NCBI RefSeq assembly: GCF_000282975.1
Contig: NZ_ALJC01000079.1
Span: 1 to 64,000 of the forward strand
Direction of reading: 5' to 3'
DNA: 64,000 nucleotides
DNA from: Pseudomonas psychrophila HA-4
GTDB taxonomy: Bacteria > Pseudomonadota > Gammaproteobacteria > Pseudomonadales > Pseudomonadaceae
The notes under the pieces were generated by a model. The model had not been told where the DNA came from and ran no database searches. It saw only the letters and a program-made list of their open reading frames with translations. Shown here one piece after another: positions 26,463 to 36,786 of the stretch. Position 1 is the first letter of the stretch. Each line of letters begins with the position of its first letter. Made by a program: the position numbers and the translations under genes.

Positions 26463-26530
26463 TGTAGGAGCGAGCTTGCCTCGCGATCTTTTAAACGATC
26501 AAAAGATCGCGAGACAAGCTCGCTCCAACA
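26463..26530. repeat. REP/BIME pair in the bioB-bioF gap
   Basis: TGTAGGAGCGAGCTTGCC with the mirrored GCTCGCTCCAACA, and GCGATCTTTT / AAAAGATCGC inside. It lies inside an operon, where such repeats can stabilise the upstream mRNA. Confidence 0.8.
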
Positions 26531-26557
26531 ACGTCTTCTGCGTTTTCCGAGGCCAGC

Positions 26558-27730
26558 ATGTCTTTTGATTTAAGCGCCCGTCTGGCCGCGCGTCGTGCCG
26601 ACAATCTCTACCGTCAACGGCCATTGCTTGAGAGCCCGCAAGGGCCGCTGGTGGTAGTCGATGGCCAACCGTTATTGGCGTTTTGCAATAACGACTACCT
26701 CGGTTTGGCTAATCATCCGCAGGTCATTGAAGCCTGGCAGGCCGGTGCGTCTCGCTGGGGCGTGGGCGGTGGGGCGTCGCATTTGGTCATCGGCCACAGC
26801 GGTCCGCATCACGCGTTGGAAGAAGCCTTGGCAGCCTTCACCGGGCGCCCACGCGCGCTGTTGTTCAGCAATGGCTACATGGCCAATCTGGGCGCTGTCA
26901 CCGCGCTGGTCGGGCAGGGCGATACGGTGCTCGAAGACCGTCTCAATCACGCGTCTTTGCTGGATGCCGGTTTGCTCAGCGGTGCGCGTTTTAATCGCTA
27001 TCTGCATAACGACGCAGCAAGCCTGGCCAAGCGCTTGGAGAAAGCCTGCGGCAATACGCTGGTGGTCACCGATGGTGTGTTCAGCATGGACGGCGATGTG
27101 GCCGATTTGCCAGCCCTGGCCCGTGAAACCAAAGCTCGTGGCGCGTGGTTGATGGTCGATGATGCCCACGGCTTTGGCCCGCTGGGCGCCAATGGCGGCG
27201 GAATAGCCGAGCACTTTGGTTTAAGCGCGGACGATGTGCCGGTGCTGGTGGGCACCTTGGGCAAAGCGTTCGGCACCAGCGGCGCGTTTGTGGCAGGCAG
27301 TGAAGACTTGATTGAAAGCCTGATCCAATTCGCCCGGCCTTACATTTACACCACCAGCCAGCCGCCGGCGTTGGCGTGCGCCACGTTGAAGAGCCTTGAG
27401 CTGTTGCGCAGCGAGCAGTGGCGTCGCGAGCACCTCACGACCTTGATTCGCCAGTTCCGAAAAGGTGCCGAGCAGATCGGCTTGCAGTTGATGGACAGCT
27501 TTACGCCGATTCAGCCGATTCTGATTGGCGACAGCGGCCGGGCGGTGCGCCTGTCTGCGATGTTGCGCGAGCGTGGTGTCTTGGTGACTGCGATTCGCCC
27601 GCCGACCGTGCCTGCCGGGAGTGCGCGTTTACGCGTGACTTTGTCGGCAGCCCACACAGAGGCGCAGGTGCAGCTATTGTTAAGCGTACTCGATGACTGT
27701 TGGCGCAAGCTGGAGCCCGACCATGCGTGA
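26558..27730 (+). CDS. bioF: 8-amino-7-oxononanoate synthase
   Basis: A 390-residue PLP enzyme that joins pimeloyl thioester with L-alanine. PLP lysine Lys236 in [18 protein letters not shown] and [10 protein letters not shown] are the other hallmarks; [10 protein letters not shown] marks the N-terminal part. ATG 26558 follows CGAGGCCAGC. Its last eight bases overlap bioH. Confidence 0.96.
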   Translation: MSFDLSARLAARRADNLYRQRPLLESPQGPLVVVDGQPLLAFCNNDYLGLANHPQVIEAWQAGASRWGVGGGASHLVIGHSGPHHALEEALAAFTGRPRALLFSNGYMANLGAVTALVGQGDTVLEDRLNHASLLDAGLLSGARFNRYLHNDAASLAKRLEKACGNTLVVTDGVFSMDGDVADLPALARETKARGAWLMVDDAHGFGPLGANGGGIAEHFGLSADDVPVLVGTLGKAFGTSGAFVAGSEDLIESLIQFARPYIYTTSQPPALACATLKSLELLRSEQWRREHLTTLIRQFRKGAEQIGLQLMDSFTPIQPILIGDSGRAVRLSAMLRERGVLVTAIRPPTVPAGSARLRVTLSAAHTEAQVQLLLSVLDDCWRKLEPDHA

Positions 27731-28454
27731 TCGTCTGATTTTGCTGCCCGGCTGGGGCTTGGGTATTTCTGCGCTGGAACCCTTGGCCGCTGCGCTACGC
27801 GGATTGGACGAGCATTTGCGGGTCGAAATAGAACCGCTGCCGGTGCTGGAGTCTGCCCTGTTGCAGGATTGGCTGGATGAGTTGGACTCCAACTTGCCGG
27901 ACAACGTGTGGCTGGGCGGCTGGTCGCTCGGCGGTATGCTCGCCAGTGAGTTAGCGGCACGGCGCGGTGAGCGTTGTTGCGGGCTGGTCACGCTGGCCAG
28001 CAACCCGAGTTTTGTTAGCCGTGACGATTGGCCGACGGCCATGCCAAGCGCGACCTTCGATGCCTTTATCACCGGCTTTGCCGAAGCCCCGAACAGTACC
28101 TTCAAACGTTTTTGCCTGCTGTGCAGCCAAGGCGCGGTTGACCCGCGACCCATGGCGCAGTTGCTGCTGGGCGGGGCACCGCGCGCGCAGCCGTCCACCT
28201 TGCTGGCGGGTCTTGAGCTGCTTGGGCAAATGGACGTTCGCCCTGCGTTGCAAGCGTTTAATGGGCCGCAACTGCATCTGTTTGCGGGCACGGATGGCTT
28301 GGTGCCAGCGCAAGCGGCCAATGCATTGCTGGCACTGCTGCCCGATGTCGAAGTGGGTCTGATTGAACAGGCCTGTCATGCATTTCTACTGGAAGCGCCC
28401 CACGAATTGGCGGCCGCGATTCAGGCTTTTTTACACGAGCTGGGCGATGACTGA
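27723..28454 (+). CDS. bioH: Pimeloyl-ACP methyl ester esterase
   Basis: A 243-residue alpha/beta hydrolase that frees pimeloyl-ACP from its methyl ester after the fatty-acid cycles begun by BioC. Nucleophile Ser68 in [17 protein letters not shown] carries the catalytic His, GTDGLVP the Asp. ATG 27723 overlaps the bioF stop by eight bases; an alternative start at 27693 lies deeper in bioF and is less likely. Confidence 0.93.
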   Translation: MRDRLILLPGWGLGISALEPLAAALRGLDEHLRVEIEPLPVLESALLQDWLDELDSNLPDNVWLGGWSLGGMLASELAARRGERCCGLVTLASNPSFVSRDDWPTAMPSATFDAFITGFAEAPNSTFKRFCLLCSQGAVDPRPMAQLLLGGAPRAQPSTLLAGLELLGQMDVRPALQAFNGPQLHLFAGTDGLVPAQAANALLALLPDVEVGLIEQACHAFLLEAPHELAAAIQAFLHELGDD

Positions 28455-29259
28455 TTTAAGTGTGGCAACCCTGACAGGCCATCTGCCAGACAAGCGTCAG
28501 GTGGCGGTTTCGTTTTCGCGGGCGGCGGCCAGTTACGACAGCGTGGCCGAGCTGCAACGTGCAGTGGGGCATGAGTTGATCACCCGCTTGCCAGTCGATA
28601 GGCCGCCGCAACGCTGGCTGGACCTGGGCTGCGGCACCGGGTATTTCAGCCGGGTGCTGCGCCAGCAATTTGCCCACAGTGAAGGGCTGGCACTGGACAT
28701 TGCCCATGGCATGTTGACGTTTTCCCGGCCCCTCGGCGGTGCGTCGCATTTTATTGCCGGTGATGCCGAAAGCCTGCCCTTGCAGTCCAGCAGCTGTGAT
28801 TTGATCTTTTCCAGCCTGGCGTTGCAGTGGTGCGCCGATTTCGACCGTGTGCTCAGTGAGGCCCATCGTGTGCTTAAACCCGGCGGTGTGCTGGCGTTTG
28901 CCAGTTTGTGCGTCGGTACATTGAGCGAGTTACGCGACAGTTGGCGGGCGGTGGATGGGCAAGTCCACGTGAACCGCTTTCGCGAATTCGATCAGTATCA
29001 GCACCTGTGCGCTGATAGCGATTTACGCGTGCTCGACTTGCAGACTCAGCCACATGTGCTGCACTACGCGCAGGTTCGCCAACTGACCCATGAACTTAAA
29101 GCCTTGGGCGCGCATAATTTAAACCCGGGTCGCCCTGAAGGGTTGACTGGCCGGGCGCGGCTTCATGGATTGGTTAGCGCCTACGAACAATTTCGTCAGC
29201 CTCAGGGCCTTCCGGCGACGTATCAGGTGGTCTACGGCATTTTGGAGAAAGCGCGATGA
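28447..29259 (+). CDS. bioC: Malonyl-ACP O-methyltransferase
   Basis: A 270-residue SAM-dependent methyltransferase that starts pimelate synthesis by methylating malonyl-ACP. Motif I is [29 protein letters not shown] and [12 protein letters not shown] follow as usual for BioC. The C-terminal region [24 protein letters not shown] is family-specific. ATG 28447 (MTDLSVATL) overlaps the bioH stop by eight bases; the longer frame to 28363 is a run-through of bioH. Confidence 0.95.
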   Translation: MTDLSVATLTGHLPDKRQVAVSFSRAAASYDSVAELQRAVGHELITRLPVDRPPQRWLDLGCGTGYFSRVLRQQFAHSEGLALDIAHGMLTFSRPLGGASHFIAGDAESLPLQSSSCDLIFSSLALQWCADFDRVLSEAHRVLKPGGVLAFASLCVGTLSELRDSWRAVDGQVHVNRFREFDQYQHLCADSDLRVLDLQTQPHVLHYAQVRQLTHELKALGAHNLNPGRPEGLTGRARLHGLVSAYEQFRQPQGLPATYQVVYGILEKAR

Positions 29260-29936
29260 GCCCTGCGTACTTCATCACAGGAACCGACACCGATGTGGGT
29301 AAAACCACGATCGCAGCGGGTTTGTTATATGCCGCACGTGAAGCCGGATTAAGTACCGCGGCGGGCAAGCCCGTGGCGTCCGGCTGTGAAATGACGTCCA
29401 AAGGCCTGCGCAATGCTGACGCGCTGGCGCTGATGGCCGAGAGCTCTGTGGCGCTGACTTACGATGAGGTCAACCCATTTGCCTTCGAGCCGCCCATCGC
29501 TCCGCACATTGCGGCGCGTGAAGCCGGTACGGTGGTGAACGTGCTCTCTTTACTAGGGCCGATGCGTCACATTCTGGCCAAAAAAGCAGATTTCACTTTG
29601 ATCGAAGGTGCCGGTGGTTGGCGCGTGCCGCTGTCGGGCCAGGACAGCTTGTCGGACTTGGCCCAGACGCTGGACTTGCCAGTGATTTTGGTGGTCGGCG
29701 TGCGTCTGGGCTGCATCAGCCATGCCTTGCTGACGGCCGAGGCGATTGCCCGCGACGGCCTGCAATTGGCCGGTTGGGTGGCCAACATTATTGGGCCGAA
29801 AAACTCGCGCCTTGAAGAGAACCTCGCCACCTTGGCTGAGCGTCTCCCAGCACCTTGTCTGGGGCGTGTGCCCAAGCTCAAATCGGCGTCGGCCCAAGCC
29901 GTGGCCGAGCATTTGCAGTTGGACTTGCTCGACTAA
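29256..29936 (+). CDS. bioD: Dethiobiotin synthetase
   Basis: A 226-residue ATP-dependent carboxylase forming the ureido ring of dethiobiotin. P-loop [14 protein letters not shown] at residues 8-21; GKPVASGCE and [12 protein letters not shown] are the substrate and metal sites. ATG 29256 overlaps the bioC stop by four bases. Last gene of the operon, with a hairpin right after its stop. No bioA is in this cluster. Confidence 0.95.
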   Translation: MSPAYFITGTDTDVGKTTIAAGLLYAAREAGLSTAAGKPVASGCEMTSKGLRNADALALMAESSVALTYDEVNPFAFEPPIAPHIAAREAGTVVNVLSLLGPMRHILAKKADFTLIEGAGGWRVPLSGQDSLSDLAQTLDLPVILVVGVRLGCISHALLTAEAIARDGLQLAGWVANIIGPKNSRLEENLATLAERLPAPCLGRVPKLKSASAQAVAEHLQLDLLD

Positions 29937-29937
29937 A

Positions 29938-29965
29938 TGTAGGAGTGAGCACGCTCGCTCCTACA
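29938..29965. repeat. REP hairpin after bioD
   Basis: TGTAGGAGTGAGC / GCTCGCTCCTACA around two bases (one mismatch), starting two bases after the bioD stop. It is a minimal REP and may help mRNA end formation. Confidence 0.7.
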
Positions 29966-30137
29966 CGTCTATTTCAAAATCCCAATGATGTGATCGATCC
30001 GTACCTAGACGAACGGAGGCTTCGCGCTGCTTGACAACAAATGGGCGTAAACGTATGTTTCAAACAACTGTTTGACCGCCTATAACAAATCCATGCGGTT
30101 GTTCATCCCCCGGATTCATCAGCAGAGGTTTATCGCT

Positions 30138-31943
30138 ATGCCTGACTACAAGGCCCCCTTGCGTGATATTCGCTTCGTTCGTGACGAACTGCTCGGTTAC
30201 GAAGCGCACTATCAGAGCCTGCCGGCTTGCCAGGACGCTACTCCAGATATGGTTGACGCCATTCTCGAGGAAGGCGCCAAGTTTTGTGAGCAGGTGCTGG
30301 CACCGCTGAACCGTGTGGGTGACATCGAAGGCTGCACATGGAGCGAGTCCGGGGTTAAAACCCCTACCGGTTTCAAAGAAGCCTACAAACAATTCGTTGA
30401 AGGCGGTTGGCCAAGCCTGGCCCATGACGTAGACCATGGCGGTCAAGGCCTGCCTGAGTCGCTGGGCCTGGCGGTGAGTGAAATGGTCGGCGCGGCTAAC
30501 TGGTCGTGGGGTATGTACCCTGGCCTGTCGCACGGCGCGATGAACACCATCTCCGAGCATGGCACCCCCGAACAGCAAAACACTTACCTGTCCAAGTTGG
30601 TGACTGGCGAATGGACTGGCACCATGTGCTTGACCGAATCGCACTGCGGTACTGACCTGGGCCTGCTGCGCACCAAGGCTGAACCTCAGGCTGATGGCTC
30701 GTACAAAATCTCCGGTACAAAGATCTTCATCTCGGCCGGTGAACACGACATGGCCGATAACATCGTCCACATCGTTCTAGCCCGCCTGCCGGATGCACCA
30801 GCTGGCACCAAAGGCATTTCGCTGTTCATCGTCCCTAAGTTCAACGCGAACGCCGATGGCACACTCGGTGAGCGCAACGCGGTGTCGTGTGGCTCCCTTG
30901 AACACAAAATGGGCATCCACGGTAACGCTACCTGCGTAATGAACTTCGACGGCGCCACGGGTTACTTGATCGGCCCGCCGAACAAAGGCCTGAACTGCAT
31001 GTTCACCTTTATGAACACCGCGCGTCTGGGTACCGCTTTGCAAGGTCTGTCGCACGCTGAAATTGCCTTCCAAGGTGGCTTGAAATATGCGCGTGACCGT
31101 TTGCAAATGCGTTCGTTGACCGGCCCTAAAGCCCCTGAAAAGGCGGCAGATCCGATCATCGTTCACCCAGACGTACGTCGCATGCTGTTGACCACCAAGG
31201 CGTTCGCTGAAGGCAACCGCGCCATGGTTTATTTCACTGCCAAGCAAGTCGACATCGTGAAATACGGCGTTGACGAAGAAGAGAAAAAGAAAGCTGACGC
31301 ACTGCTGGCGTTCATGACGCCGATTGCTAAAGCCTTCATGACCGAAGTGGGTTTTGAAGCCGCCAACCACGGCGTTCAAATCTACGGCGGCCACGGTTTT
31401 ATCGCTGAATGGGGCATGGAGCAGAACGTTCGCGACAGCCGCATTTCGATGCTGTACGAAGGCACCACCGGCATTCAGGCTCTCGACCTGCTGGGCCGTA
31501 AAGTGTTGATGACCCAAGGCGAGGCCCTCAAAGGCTTCACCAAAATCGTCCACAAGTTCTGCCAGAACAACGAAGGCAACGAAGCGGTTCAAGAGTTCGT
31601 CGCGCCGTTGGCTGCACTGAACAAAGAATGGGGCGAGCTGACCATGAAGGTCGGTATGGCTGCCATGAAAGACCGTGAAGAAGTGGGTGCGGCCTCGGTC
31701 GACTACCTGATGTATTCCGGTTATGCGTGTCTGGCGTACTTCTGGGCTGACATGGCGCGTTTGGCGGCTGAAAAACTGGCCGAGGGCACCTCTGAAGAAG
31801 CCTTCTACAAAGCCAAGCTGCAAACAGCGCGGTTCTACTTCCAGCGCATCTTGCCGCGTACTCGCACGCACGTTGCGACCATGTTGTCGGGCGCTGCTAA
31901 CCTGATGGACATGAAAGAAGAAGACTTCGACCTGGGCTACTAA
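30138..31943 (+). CDS. Acyl-CoA dehydrogenase (FadE1-like)
   Basis: A 601-residue FAD enzyme of the long (about 600 aa) acyl-CoA dehydrogenase class. Order: N-terminal extension ([25 protein letters not shown]), helical domain, middle domain with [15 protein letters not shown] and [16 protein letters not shown]-terminal domain with [18 protein letters not shown] and [15 protein letters not shown], then the extra C-terminal domain of this class. The E in ML-YEGTTG is the expected catalytic base. P. aeruginosa PA0506 sits in the same place behind the bio operon and acts on longer-chain acyl-CoAs; the chain preference here is inference. ATG 30138 is behind AGAGG. A terminator follows. Confidence 0.9.
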   Translation: MPDYKAPLRDIRFVRDELLGYEAHYQSLPACQDATPDMVDAILEEGAKFCEQVLAPLNRVGDIEGCTWSESGVKTPTGFKEAYKQFVEGGWPSLAHDVDHGGQGLPESLGLAVSEMVGAANWSWGMYPGLSHGAMNTISEHGTPEQQNTYLSKLVTGEWTGTMCLTESHCGTDLGLLRTKAEPQADGSYKISGTKIFISAGEHDMADNIVHIVLARLPDAPAGTKGISLFIVPKFNANADGTLGERNAVSCGSLEHKMGIHGNATCVMNFDGATGYLIGPPNKGLNCMFTFMNTARLGTALQGLSHAEIAFQGGLKYARDRLQMRSLTGPKAPEKAADPIIVHPDVRRMLLTTKAFAEGNRAMVYFTAKQVDIVKYGVDEEEKKKADALLAFMTPIAKAFMTEVGFEAANHGVQIYGGHGFIAEWGMEQNVRDSRISMLYEGTTGIQALDLLGRKVLMTQGEALKGFTKIVHKFCQNNEGNEAVQEFVAPLAALNKEWGELTMKVGMAAMKDREEVGAASVDYLMYSGYACLAYFWADMARLAAEKLAEGTSEEAFYKAKLQTARFYFQRILPRTRTHVATMLSGAANLMDMKEEDFDLGY

Positions 31944-31962
31944 GCCTTGGTGAGTCACCCTT

Positions 31963-31997
31963 AAAAAGCCGCTTTTCCTTCGGGAGAGCGGCTTTTT
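31963..31997 (+). terminator. Intrinsic terminator of the first dehydrogenase
   Basis: AAAAAGCCGCT, 13-base loop, AGCGGCTTTTT. The second dehydrogenase therefore probably has its own promoter in 31998-32131. Confidence 0.9.
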
Positions 31998-32131
31998 GGG
32001 TTTATCCCTTTCAATTGAAGGTTGTGACCGTATTTTGTTTTATGGTCACTGCTTGACCCTATGTATCGCTATCGTCGTTCAGCTAGACTGGGTCCCACAT
32101 TAATCGTCGTTTACAGATTACGAGGTTTGCC

Positions 32132-33910
32132 ATGGCTGATTACAAAGCGCCCCTGCGTGATATGCGCTTCGTCCTCAATGAAGTGTTCGAGGTTGCTTCT
32201 CTTTGGGCGCAACTGCCTGCATTGGCAGAGTCTGTTGATGCTGAAACGGTTGAAGCGATTCTCGAAGAAGCTGGCAAAGTGACTGCCAAAAGCATCGCGC
32301 CATTGAGCCGCAGCGCTGACGAAGAAGGCTGCCACTGGCAGGACACCGTGGTCACGACGCCAGCCGGTTTTGTCGATGCTTATAGAACCTACGCTGAAGG
32401 CGGTTGGGTCGGCGTGGGCGGCAACCCTGAGTTCGGCGGCATGGGCATGCCTAAGGCAGTGTCGGCCCAAGTCGAAGAAATGATCAACTCCTCAAGCTTG
32501 GCATTCGGTCTGTACCCGATGCTGACCTCGGGTGCCTGCGTATCGATCAATGCCCACGCCAGCGAATCGTTGAAAGCGACTTACCTGCCCAATATGTACT
32601 CGGGCGAGTGGGCCGGTTCTATGTGCCTGACCGAGCCACATGCGGGTACTGATTTGGGGATTATCCGCACCAAGGCTGAGCCGCAAGCTGACGGCTCTTA
32701 TAAAGTCAGCGGGACCAAGATTTTCATCACCGGCGGTGAACACGACCTGACCGAAAACATCATCCATCTGGTGCTCGCCAAGCTGCCGGATGCACCGGCC
32801 GGACCCAAAGGCATTTCGCTGTTCCTGGTGCCCAAGTTCATGGTCAATGCCGATGGCAGCCTGGGCGCCCGCAACCCGGTGACCTGCGGTTCGATCGAAC
32901 ACAAAATGGGCATTCAGGCTTCGGCCACCTGCGTGATGAACTTCGACGAGGCCGTTGGTTATCTGGTGGGCGAGCCGAACCGTGGCCTCGCCGCCATGTT
33001 CACCATGATGAATTACGAGCGTCTGGGGGTCGGTATTCAGGGGCTGGCATCGGGCGAACGTTCGTACCAGAACGCAGTGGAATATGCGCGTGACCGCTTG
33101 CAAGGGCGTTCGGCAACGGGCGCACAGGCCACAGAAAAAGTCGCTGACCCGATCATCGTGCACGCGGACGTGCGCCGCATGCTGCTCACCATGAAAGCCT
33201 CCAACGAAGGCGGCCGGGCCTTTTCGACTTACGTGGCCAATCAGTTGGACATCGCCAAGTTCAGTGAAGACCCGACCGCACGTGCACGGGCCGATGGCTT
33301 GGTGGCATTACTGACGCCGGTGGCCAAGGCCTTTTTGACCGACTTGGGTCTGGAAACCACTGTTCATGGCCAGCAAGTATTGGGTGGTCACGGCTACATT
33401 CGCGAGTGGGGCCAGGAGCAATTGGTGCGTGATGTTCGCATCACGCAGATCTACGAAGGCACCAACGGCATTCAGGCGCTGGACCTGATGGGGCGCAAGA
33501 TCGTAGGTAATCGCGGGGCGGATTACCGAGTGTTCGCTGACGAAATTCGCCAATTCATCGCCTCTGCCTCTGACGACCTTAATGAGTTCACGCAACCATT
33601 GGCAGCGGCGCTGGACAATCTTGACCAGTTGACAGCTTGGGTCTTGGAGCGTGCGCAGCAGAACCCCAACGAAATCGGGGCGGCGTCGGTCGAGTACCTG
33701 CACGTGTTTGGTTACACGACGTATGCCTACATGTGGGCACTGATGGCCCGCACGGCGTTGGGCAAAGTGGCTGATGATGCGTTCTATGTCAGCAAATTGG
33801 GCACTGCACGCTTCTACTTCGCGCGTTTATTGCCGCGTATTCATTCGTTGAGTGCGTCGGTAAAGGCGGGTAGCGAGTCGTTGTATTTGCTGGATGAAGC
33901 ACACTTTTAA
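32132..33910 (+). CDS. Acyl-CoA dehydrogenase (FadE2-like)
   Basis: A 592-residue paralogue of the preceding dehydrogenase, starting [18 protein letters not shown]. It has MCLTEPHAGTDLGII, KVSGTKIFITGGEHD, LGGHGYIREWGQEQLVRD and YEGTNGIQALDLMG, so the FAD and catalytic sites are complete. The two are clearly tandem duplicates that have diverged (many N-terminal and middle-domain differences), which suggests different chain length use. ATG 32132 is behind ACGAGG. The GacA box of rsmY begins 14 bases after its stop. Confidence 0.9.
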   Translation: MADYKAPLRDMRFVLNEVFEVASLWAQLPALAESVDAETVEAILEEAGKVTAKSIAPLSRSADEEGCHWQDTVVTTPAGFVDAYRTYAEGGWVGVGGNPEFGGMGMPKAVSAQVEEMINSSSLAFGLYPMLTSGACVSINAHASESLKATYLPNMYSGEWAGSMCLTEPHAGTDLGIIRTKAEPQADGSYKVSGTKIFITGGEHDLTENIIHLVLAKLPDAPAGPKGISLFLVPKFMVNADGSLGARNPVTCGSIEHKMGIQASATCVMNFDEAVGYLVGEPNRGLAAMFTMMNYERLGVGIQGLASGERSYQNAVEYARDRLQGRSATGAQATEKVADPIIVHADVRRMLLTMKASNEGGRAFSTYVANQLDIAKFSEDPTARARADGLVALLTPVAKAFLTDLGLETTVHGQQVLGGHGYIREWGQEQLVRDVRITQIYEGTNGIQALDLMGRKIVGNRGADYRVFADEIRQFIASASDDLNEFTQPLAAALDNLDQLTAWVLERAQQNPNEIGAASVEYLHVFGYTTYAYMWALMARTALGKVADDAFYVSKLGTARFYFARLLPRIHSLSASVKAGSESLYLLDEAHF

Positions 33911-33924
33911 AGTGTTTAGTGCGA

Positions 33925-33942
33925 TGTAAGCATTTGCTTACA
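33925..33942 (+). promoter_or_regulatory. GacA upstream activating sequence of rsmY
   Basis: TGTAAG-CATTTG-CTTACA, an exact match to the known GacA box TGTAAGN6CTTACA. It lies inside a longer 12-base-arm palindrome (GCGATGTAAGCA / TGCTTACATCGC, 33921-33946), about 66 bases (centre) before the inferred rsmY start. TAATCT at 33987-33992 may be the -10. Confidence 0.93.
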
Positions 33943-33998
33943 TCGCGTGCTGGCAATCGCCCATATCGCCAGATTGGATCCAGCGGTAATCTACTTTC

Positions 33999-34126
33999 AA
34001 TGGACGTTGAGCAGGAAGCTCAAAGCAACAACACGGACACGTAGGATTCTGCCAGGACGGCGGAGTGAAAAGGATGTCAGGGAAACAGTCTGCAAAACCC
34101 CGCTTAGGCGGGGTTTTCTTTTTTCT
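33999..34126 (+). ncRNA. rsmY: RsmY regulatory small RNA
   Basis: About 128 bases with eight GGA motifs, the RsmA/CsrA-binding signature. One sits in a textbook loop: TTGAGC-AGGAA-GCTCAA (34007-34023). The string AAAGCAACAAC and the end GTCAGGGAAACAGTCTGC before the terminator are what I recall of fluorescent pseudomonad RsmY. A perfect GacA box lies upstream and a strong terminator closes it (34094-34126). It would sequester RsmA/RsmE and so lift repression of secondary metabolism, exoenzymes and biofilm functions. In P. aeruginosa rsmY is also close to a LysR gene and a class III aminotransferase gene, as here. The 5' end is set by the -10 and homologue alignment from memory, so may be off by a few bases. 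Confidence 0.93.
34094..34126 (+). terminator. Rho-independent terminator of rsmY
   Basis: AAAACCCCGC-TTAG-GCGGGGTTTT, then CTTTTTT-like T-rich sequence. Confidence 0.93.
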
Positions 34127-34171
34127 GCGTCTGAAATTCCTGTAGCCGCTGATCCTTGCCCCGCAAACTCC

Positions 34172-34316
34172 GTAGCAACTGCCGAGCCTGCGAGGCTGCG
34201 TCCGATTGCGAAGCGATCGTAAATGCTATGAGCAAGGTTTAACTGCCCCATCGCAGTGTATGACTCTACGACGGCTAGGCCGCCGGACGTAGCCTCGCTG
34301 GCTCGTCAACTGCTAC
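34172..34316. repeat. 145-bp MITE-like repeat, copy A
   Basis: Starts GTAGCAACTGCCGAGCC and ends GGCTCGTCAACTGCTAC, giving terminal inverted repeats. Copy B at 59389-59533 is also 145 bases and shares blocks such as GAGCCTGCGAGGCT, GCGATCGTAAA, GCAAGGTTT and CCGGACGTAGCCTCG in the same order. No coding capacity. It fills the gap between rsmY and the LysR gene. Confidence 0.8.
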
Positions 34317-34328
34317 TCAATTGGCTGC

Positions 34329-35228
34329 CTACAACGGCGCCTCTGCCTGATTCATCACATCCTCCAGCAACGTTCGCAACAGCCCCATTGTGGCTTGCTG
34401 GCGTTGCACGTCGCGGCACACCAACCCCACCTTCAACGGCACCCGAGGCTCAGTCAGCGGTTTCCAGAGCAATGCCTGATGGTCATGCGCGTGACGTGAG
34501 CGCCCCGGTAGCACAGTCGCCAGCCGGGTATGCAGCAGGCTGTCGAGTATGGCTGCCATGGTGTTCAACTCGGCCTGTACCTGTGGGCGGCGGCCTAAGT
34601 TGGCGAGTTGTGCTTGCCAGATCTGACGGACCTGAAACTCTTCCCCCAGCAGCAACATCGGCAATTCGGCGGCCTGGGTCAGCGAGACTTTCTTGAATTC
34701 GCGCAAAGGATGATCCGCCGGGATCACCAGTTGCAGTTCATCTTCGTACAGCGGCGTGCCGTGCAGCCCCGGCTGACGCGGCGGCAGGTAGCTGATGCCG
34801 ATGTCGAGCGATCCATTGAGCAGGCGGCGTTCGATTTCCAGCCCTGTGAGTTCATAAATCTGTACCACAAGGTGCGGTTGCGCCTGACGCACGCGTTCAA
34901 GCATTTGCGGCACCAAGCTGGTGTGTACGGTTTGCAGCACGCCAATGGCAATGGTGCGCAGCGCGTGGCCCTGGAAGTTGCGCAATGCCTCTTTGGCGCG
35001 CTGCAACCCGTCGAGCAACGGCAAGGCATGGTTGTACAAAGTGTGGGCGGCCAAGGTTGGCAGCAAGCGTCGGCTGCTGCGTTCAAACAGGGTCACATCC
35101 AGGTTGTGTTCGAGCTGGCGGATCTGTTGTGACAGCGCGGGTTGCGAGATCGACAGCCGCTCGGCAGCACGGCCGACATGGCCCTCTTCGTAGACCGCGA
35201 CGAAATAACGCAGTTGTTTAAAATCCAT
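34329..35228 (-). CDS. LysR-family transcriptional regulator (CynR-like)
   Basis: A 299-residue regulator. The winged helix is at residues 1-60 (MDFKQLRYFVAVYEEGHVGRAAERLSISQPALSQQIRQLE); the effector-binding domain, about 90-295, has the CynR/CatM-like pattern (IAIGVLQTVHTSLVPQML, LDIGISYLPP, LVIPADHPL). It is divergent from the class III aminotransferase gene across 230 bases. A role in controlling that gene is the usual reading of such an arrangement, not proven. Confidence 0.85.
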   Translation of the reverse strand: MDFKQLRYFVAVYEEGHVGRAAERLSISQPALSQQIRQLEHNLDVTLFERSSRRLLPTLAAHTLYNHALPLLDGLQRAKEALRNFQGHALRTIAIGVLQTVHTSLVPQMLERVRQAQPHLVVQIYELTGLEIERRLLNGSLDIGISYLPPRQPGLHGTPLYEDELQLVIPADHPLREFKKVSLTQAAELPMLLLGEEFQVRQIWQAQLANLGRRPQVQAELNTMAAILDSLLHTRLATVLPGRSRHAHDHQALLWKPLTEPRVPLKVGLVCRDVQRQQATMGLLRTLLEDVMNQAEAPL

Positions 35229-35458
35229 AAGTATTACTTATCGAAAATGCTTAAAAAACGAAATGGCTCAATGGGCCGTGGGCGCCTAGTCTACGCCCGT
35301 TCTACTGGGGGTGATCGAGTAATAGCTCGAGCTAAAGCGCCTGAGTGGAGCACTAATTTGCATAGGCAAGGCTAAAAACCCGACAGAGGTTTTAGCGCCC
35401 CGATAACTGCGGGGGAGGTTGCAAATCGAATCTGCTTATGAACACAAGGTCTGCGTGC

Positions 35459-36742
35459 ATGAACCTGTTTAACCTGCGTCGCTCACACTCAAGTCGCGAT
35501 CAACTGGCGGCTGAGTCGGTGCCATCGCACACCAGCGACTCCTCGGCTCGCCATTGCCTGATGCCCAGCGTTGAACGCCCGGCGCAAGAATTTGTGCGTG
35601 GCCAGGGTTCGTGGATGTGGGACAGCAACAGCCGCGCTTACCTCGACTTCACCCAAGGTGGCGCCGTTAACAGCTTGGGCCATAGTCCGGCGGTGCTGGT
35701 TAAGGCGATGGCCGATCAAGCCCAGTCGTTGATGAACCCGGGCTCAGGTTTTTTTAATCGGCCCATGCTCAACTTGGCCGAGCGCCTGTGCCACAGCACT
35801 GGCAGCGATCAGGTGCATTTTTTGAACACCGGGGCCGAGGCCAACGAAGGCGCGATCAAGCTGGCGCGTAAGTGGGGGCAACTGCACCGTGGCGGCGCTC
35901 ACCGCATTATTACCGCGAGCCGTAGCTGTCACGGCCGCAGCTTGGGTGCGATGTCAGCCTCCGGCAGCAGCACTTTTGATAATCGCTTTGAGCCGCAGCT
36001 GCCTGGCTTTATCAATGTGCCGTTCAATGACCTGCCCGCCCTTCACGCAGCGGTAGACGCACAGACCGTGGCCATCATGCTGGAGCCGGTGCAAAGCGAT
36101 GCCGGTGTGATTCCTGCCACCGAGCATTACCTCAAGGGCGTCGAGCGCCTGTGCCGTGAGTTGGGCATTTTGCTGATCCTGGATGAAGTCCAGACCGGTA
36201 TGGGCCGTTGCGGCACCTTGCTTGCTGAACAGAATTACGGCGTTCGTGCCGACATCATCACGTTGGGCAAAGGCTTGGGTGGCGGCGTGCCATTGGCGGC
36301 GCTGCTGGCGCGGGGCAAGGCGTGCTGCATGACGCCGGGTGAGTTGGGCGGAACCCATCACGGCAATGCGCTGATGACCGCGGCGGGTGTTGTTGTGCTC
36401 GATACGCTGCTGGAAAAAGATTTTTTGCCGCAGGTGCGCGACACGGGTCAGTACCTGCGCGAAGGCTTGGTGCGGCTGGCCAATAGTTATGCACAGGGTG
36501 AATTGCGCGGCCAAGGCTTGTTTTGGGGCCTGACGTTGTCGGATGACTCAGCTGCTGAGGTGGTTAAAGCGGCGTTGTACGAAGGGTTGCTAATCAGCGC
36601 CCCGCAACCCAACTGCTTGCGGTTTACCCCAGCGTTGTGCGTGAGCAAAGGCAGTATTGATGAGATGTTGTTGCGTCTGGCCCGGGCCTTTGCCCGCGTA
36701 CGGACGGCACAATTGCACTGTCGTCGCGGGGTTGCCATCTAA
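35459..36742 (+). CDS. Class III PLP-dependent aminotransferase (AcoAT-like)
   Basis: A 427-residue fold-type I enzyme. Landmarks: NTGAEANEGAIKLARKW (phosphate and PLP site), ASRSCHGRSLGAM, ILDEVQTGMGRCG, the Schiff-base Lys in TLGKGLGGGVPLAALLA, and GTHHGNALMTAAG. It is nearest to acetylornithine/ornithine-type transaminases, but a 50-residue N-terminal extension (MNLFNLRRSHSS) separates it from ArgD; the substrate is unknown. ATG 35459 is preferred (AAGG at a usable spacing); ATG 35438 sits only behind GGGGGAGG 20 bases away. P. aeruginosa has a like gene near rsmY. Confidence 0.85.
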   Translation: MNLFNLRRSHSSRDQLAAESVPSHTSDSSARHCLMPSVERPAQEFVRGQGSWMWDSNSRAYLDFTQGGAVNSLGHSPAVLVKAMADQAQSLMNPGSGFFNRPMLNLAERLCHSTGSDQVHFLNTGAEANEGAIKLARKWGQLHRGGAHRIITASRSCHGRSLGAMSASGSSTFDNRFEPQLPGFINVPFNDLPALHAAVDAQTVAIMLEPVQSDAGVIPATEHYLKGVERLCRELGILLILDEVQTGMGRCGTLLAEQNYGVRADIITLGKGLGGGVPLAALLARGKACCMTPGELGGTHHGNALMTAAGVVVLDTLLEKDFLPQVRDTGQYLREGLVRLANSYAQGELRGQGLFWGLTLSDDSAAEVVKAALYEGLLISAPQPNCLRFTPALCVSKGSIDEMLLRLARAFARVRTAQLHCRRGVAI

Positions 36743-36786
36743 TCGGCCCCACAGATTTTAAAGAACCGTCTTGCGGTATAACGCAT

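Noticed and set aside
33921..33946. Perfect hairpin as a terminator of the second acyl-CoA dehydrogenase
   Set aside because: No T-run follows, and its centre is an exact GacA box ahead of rsmY.
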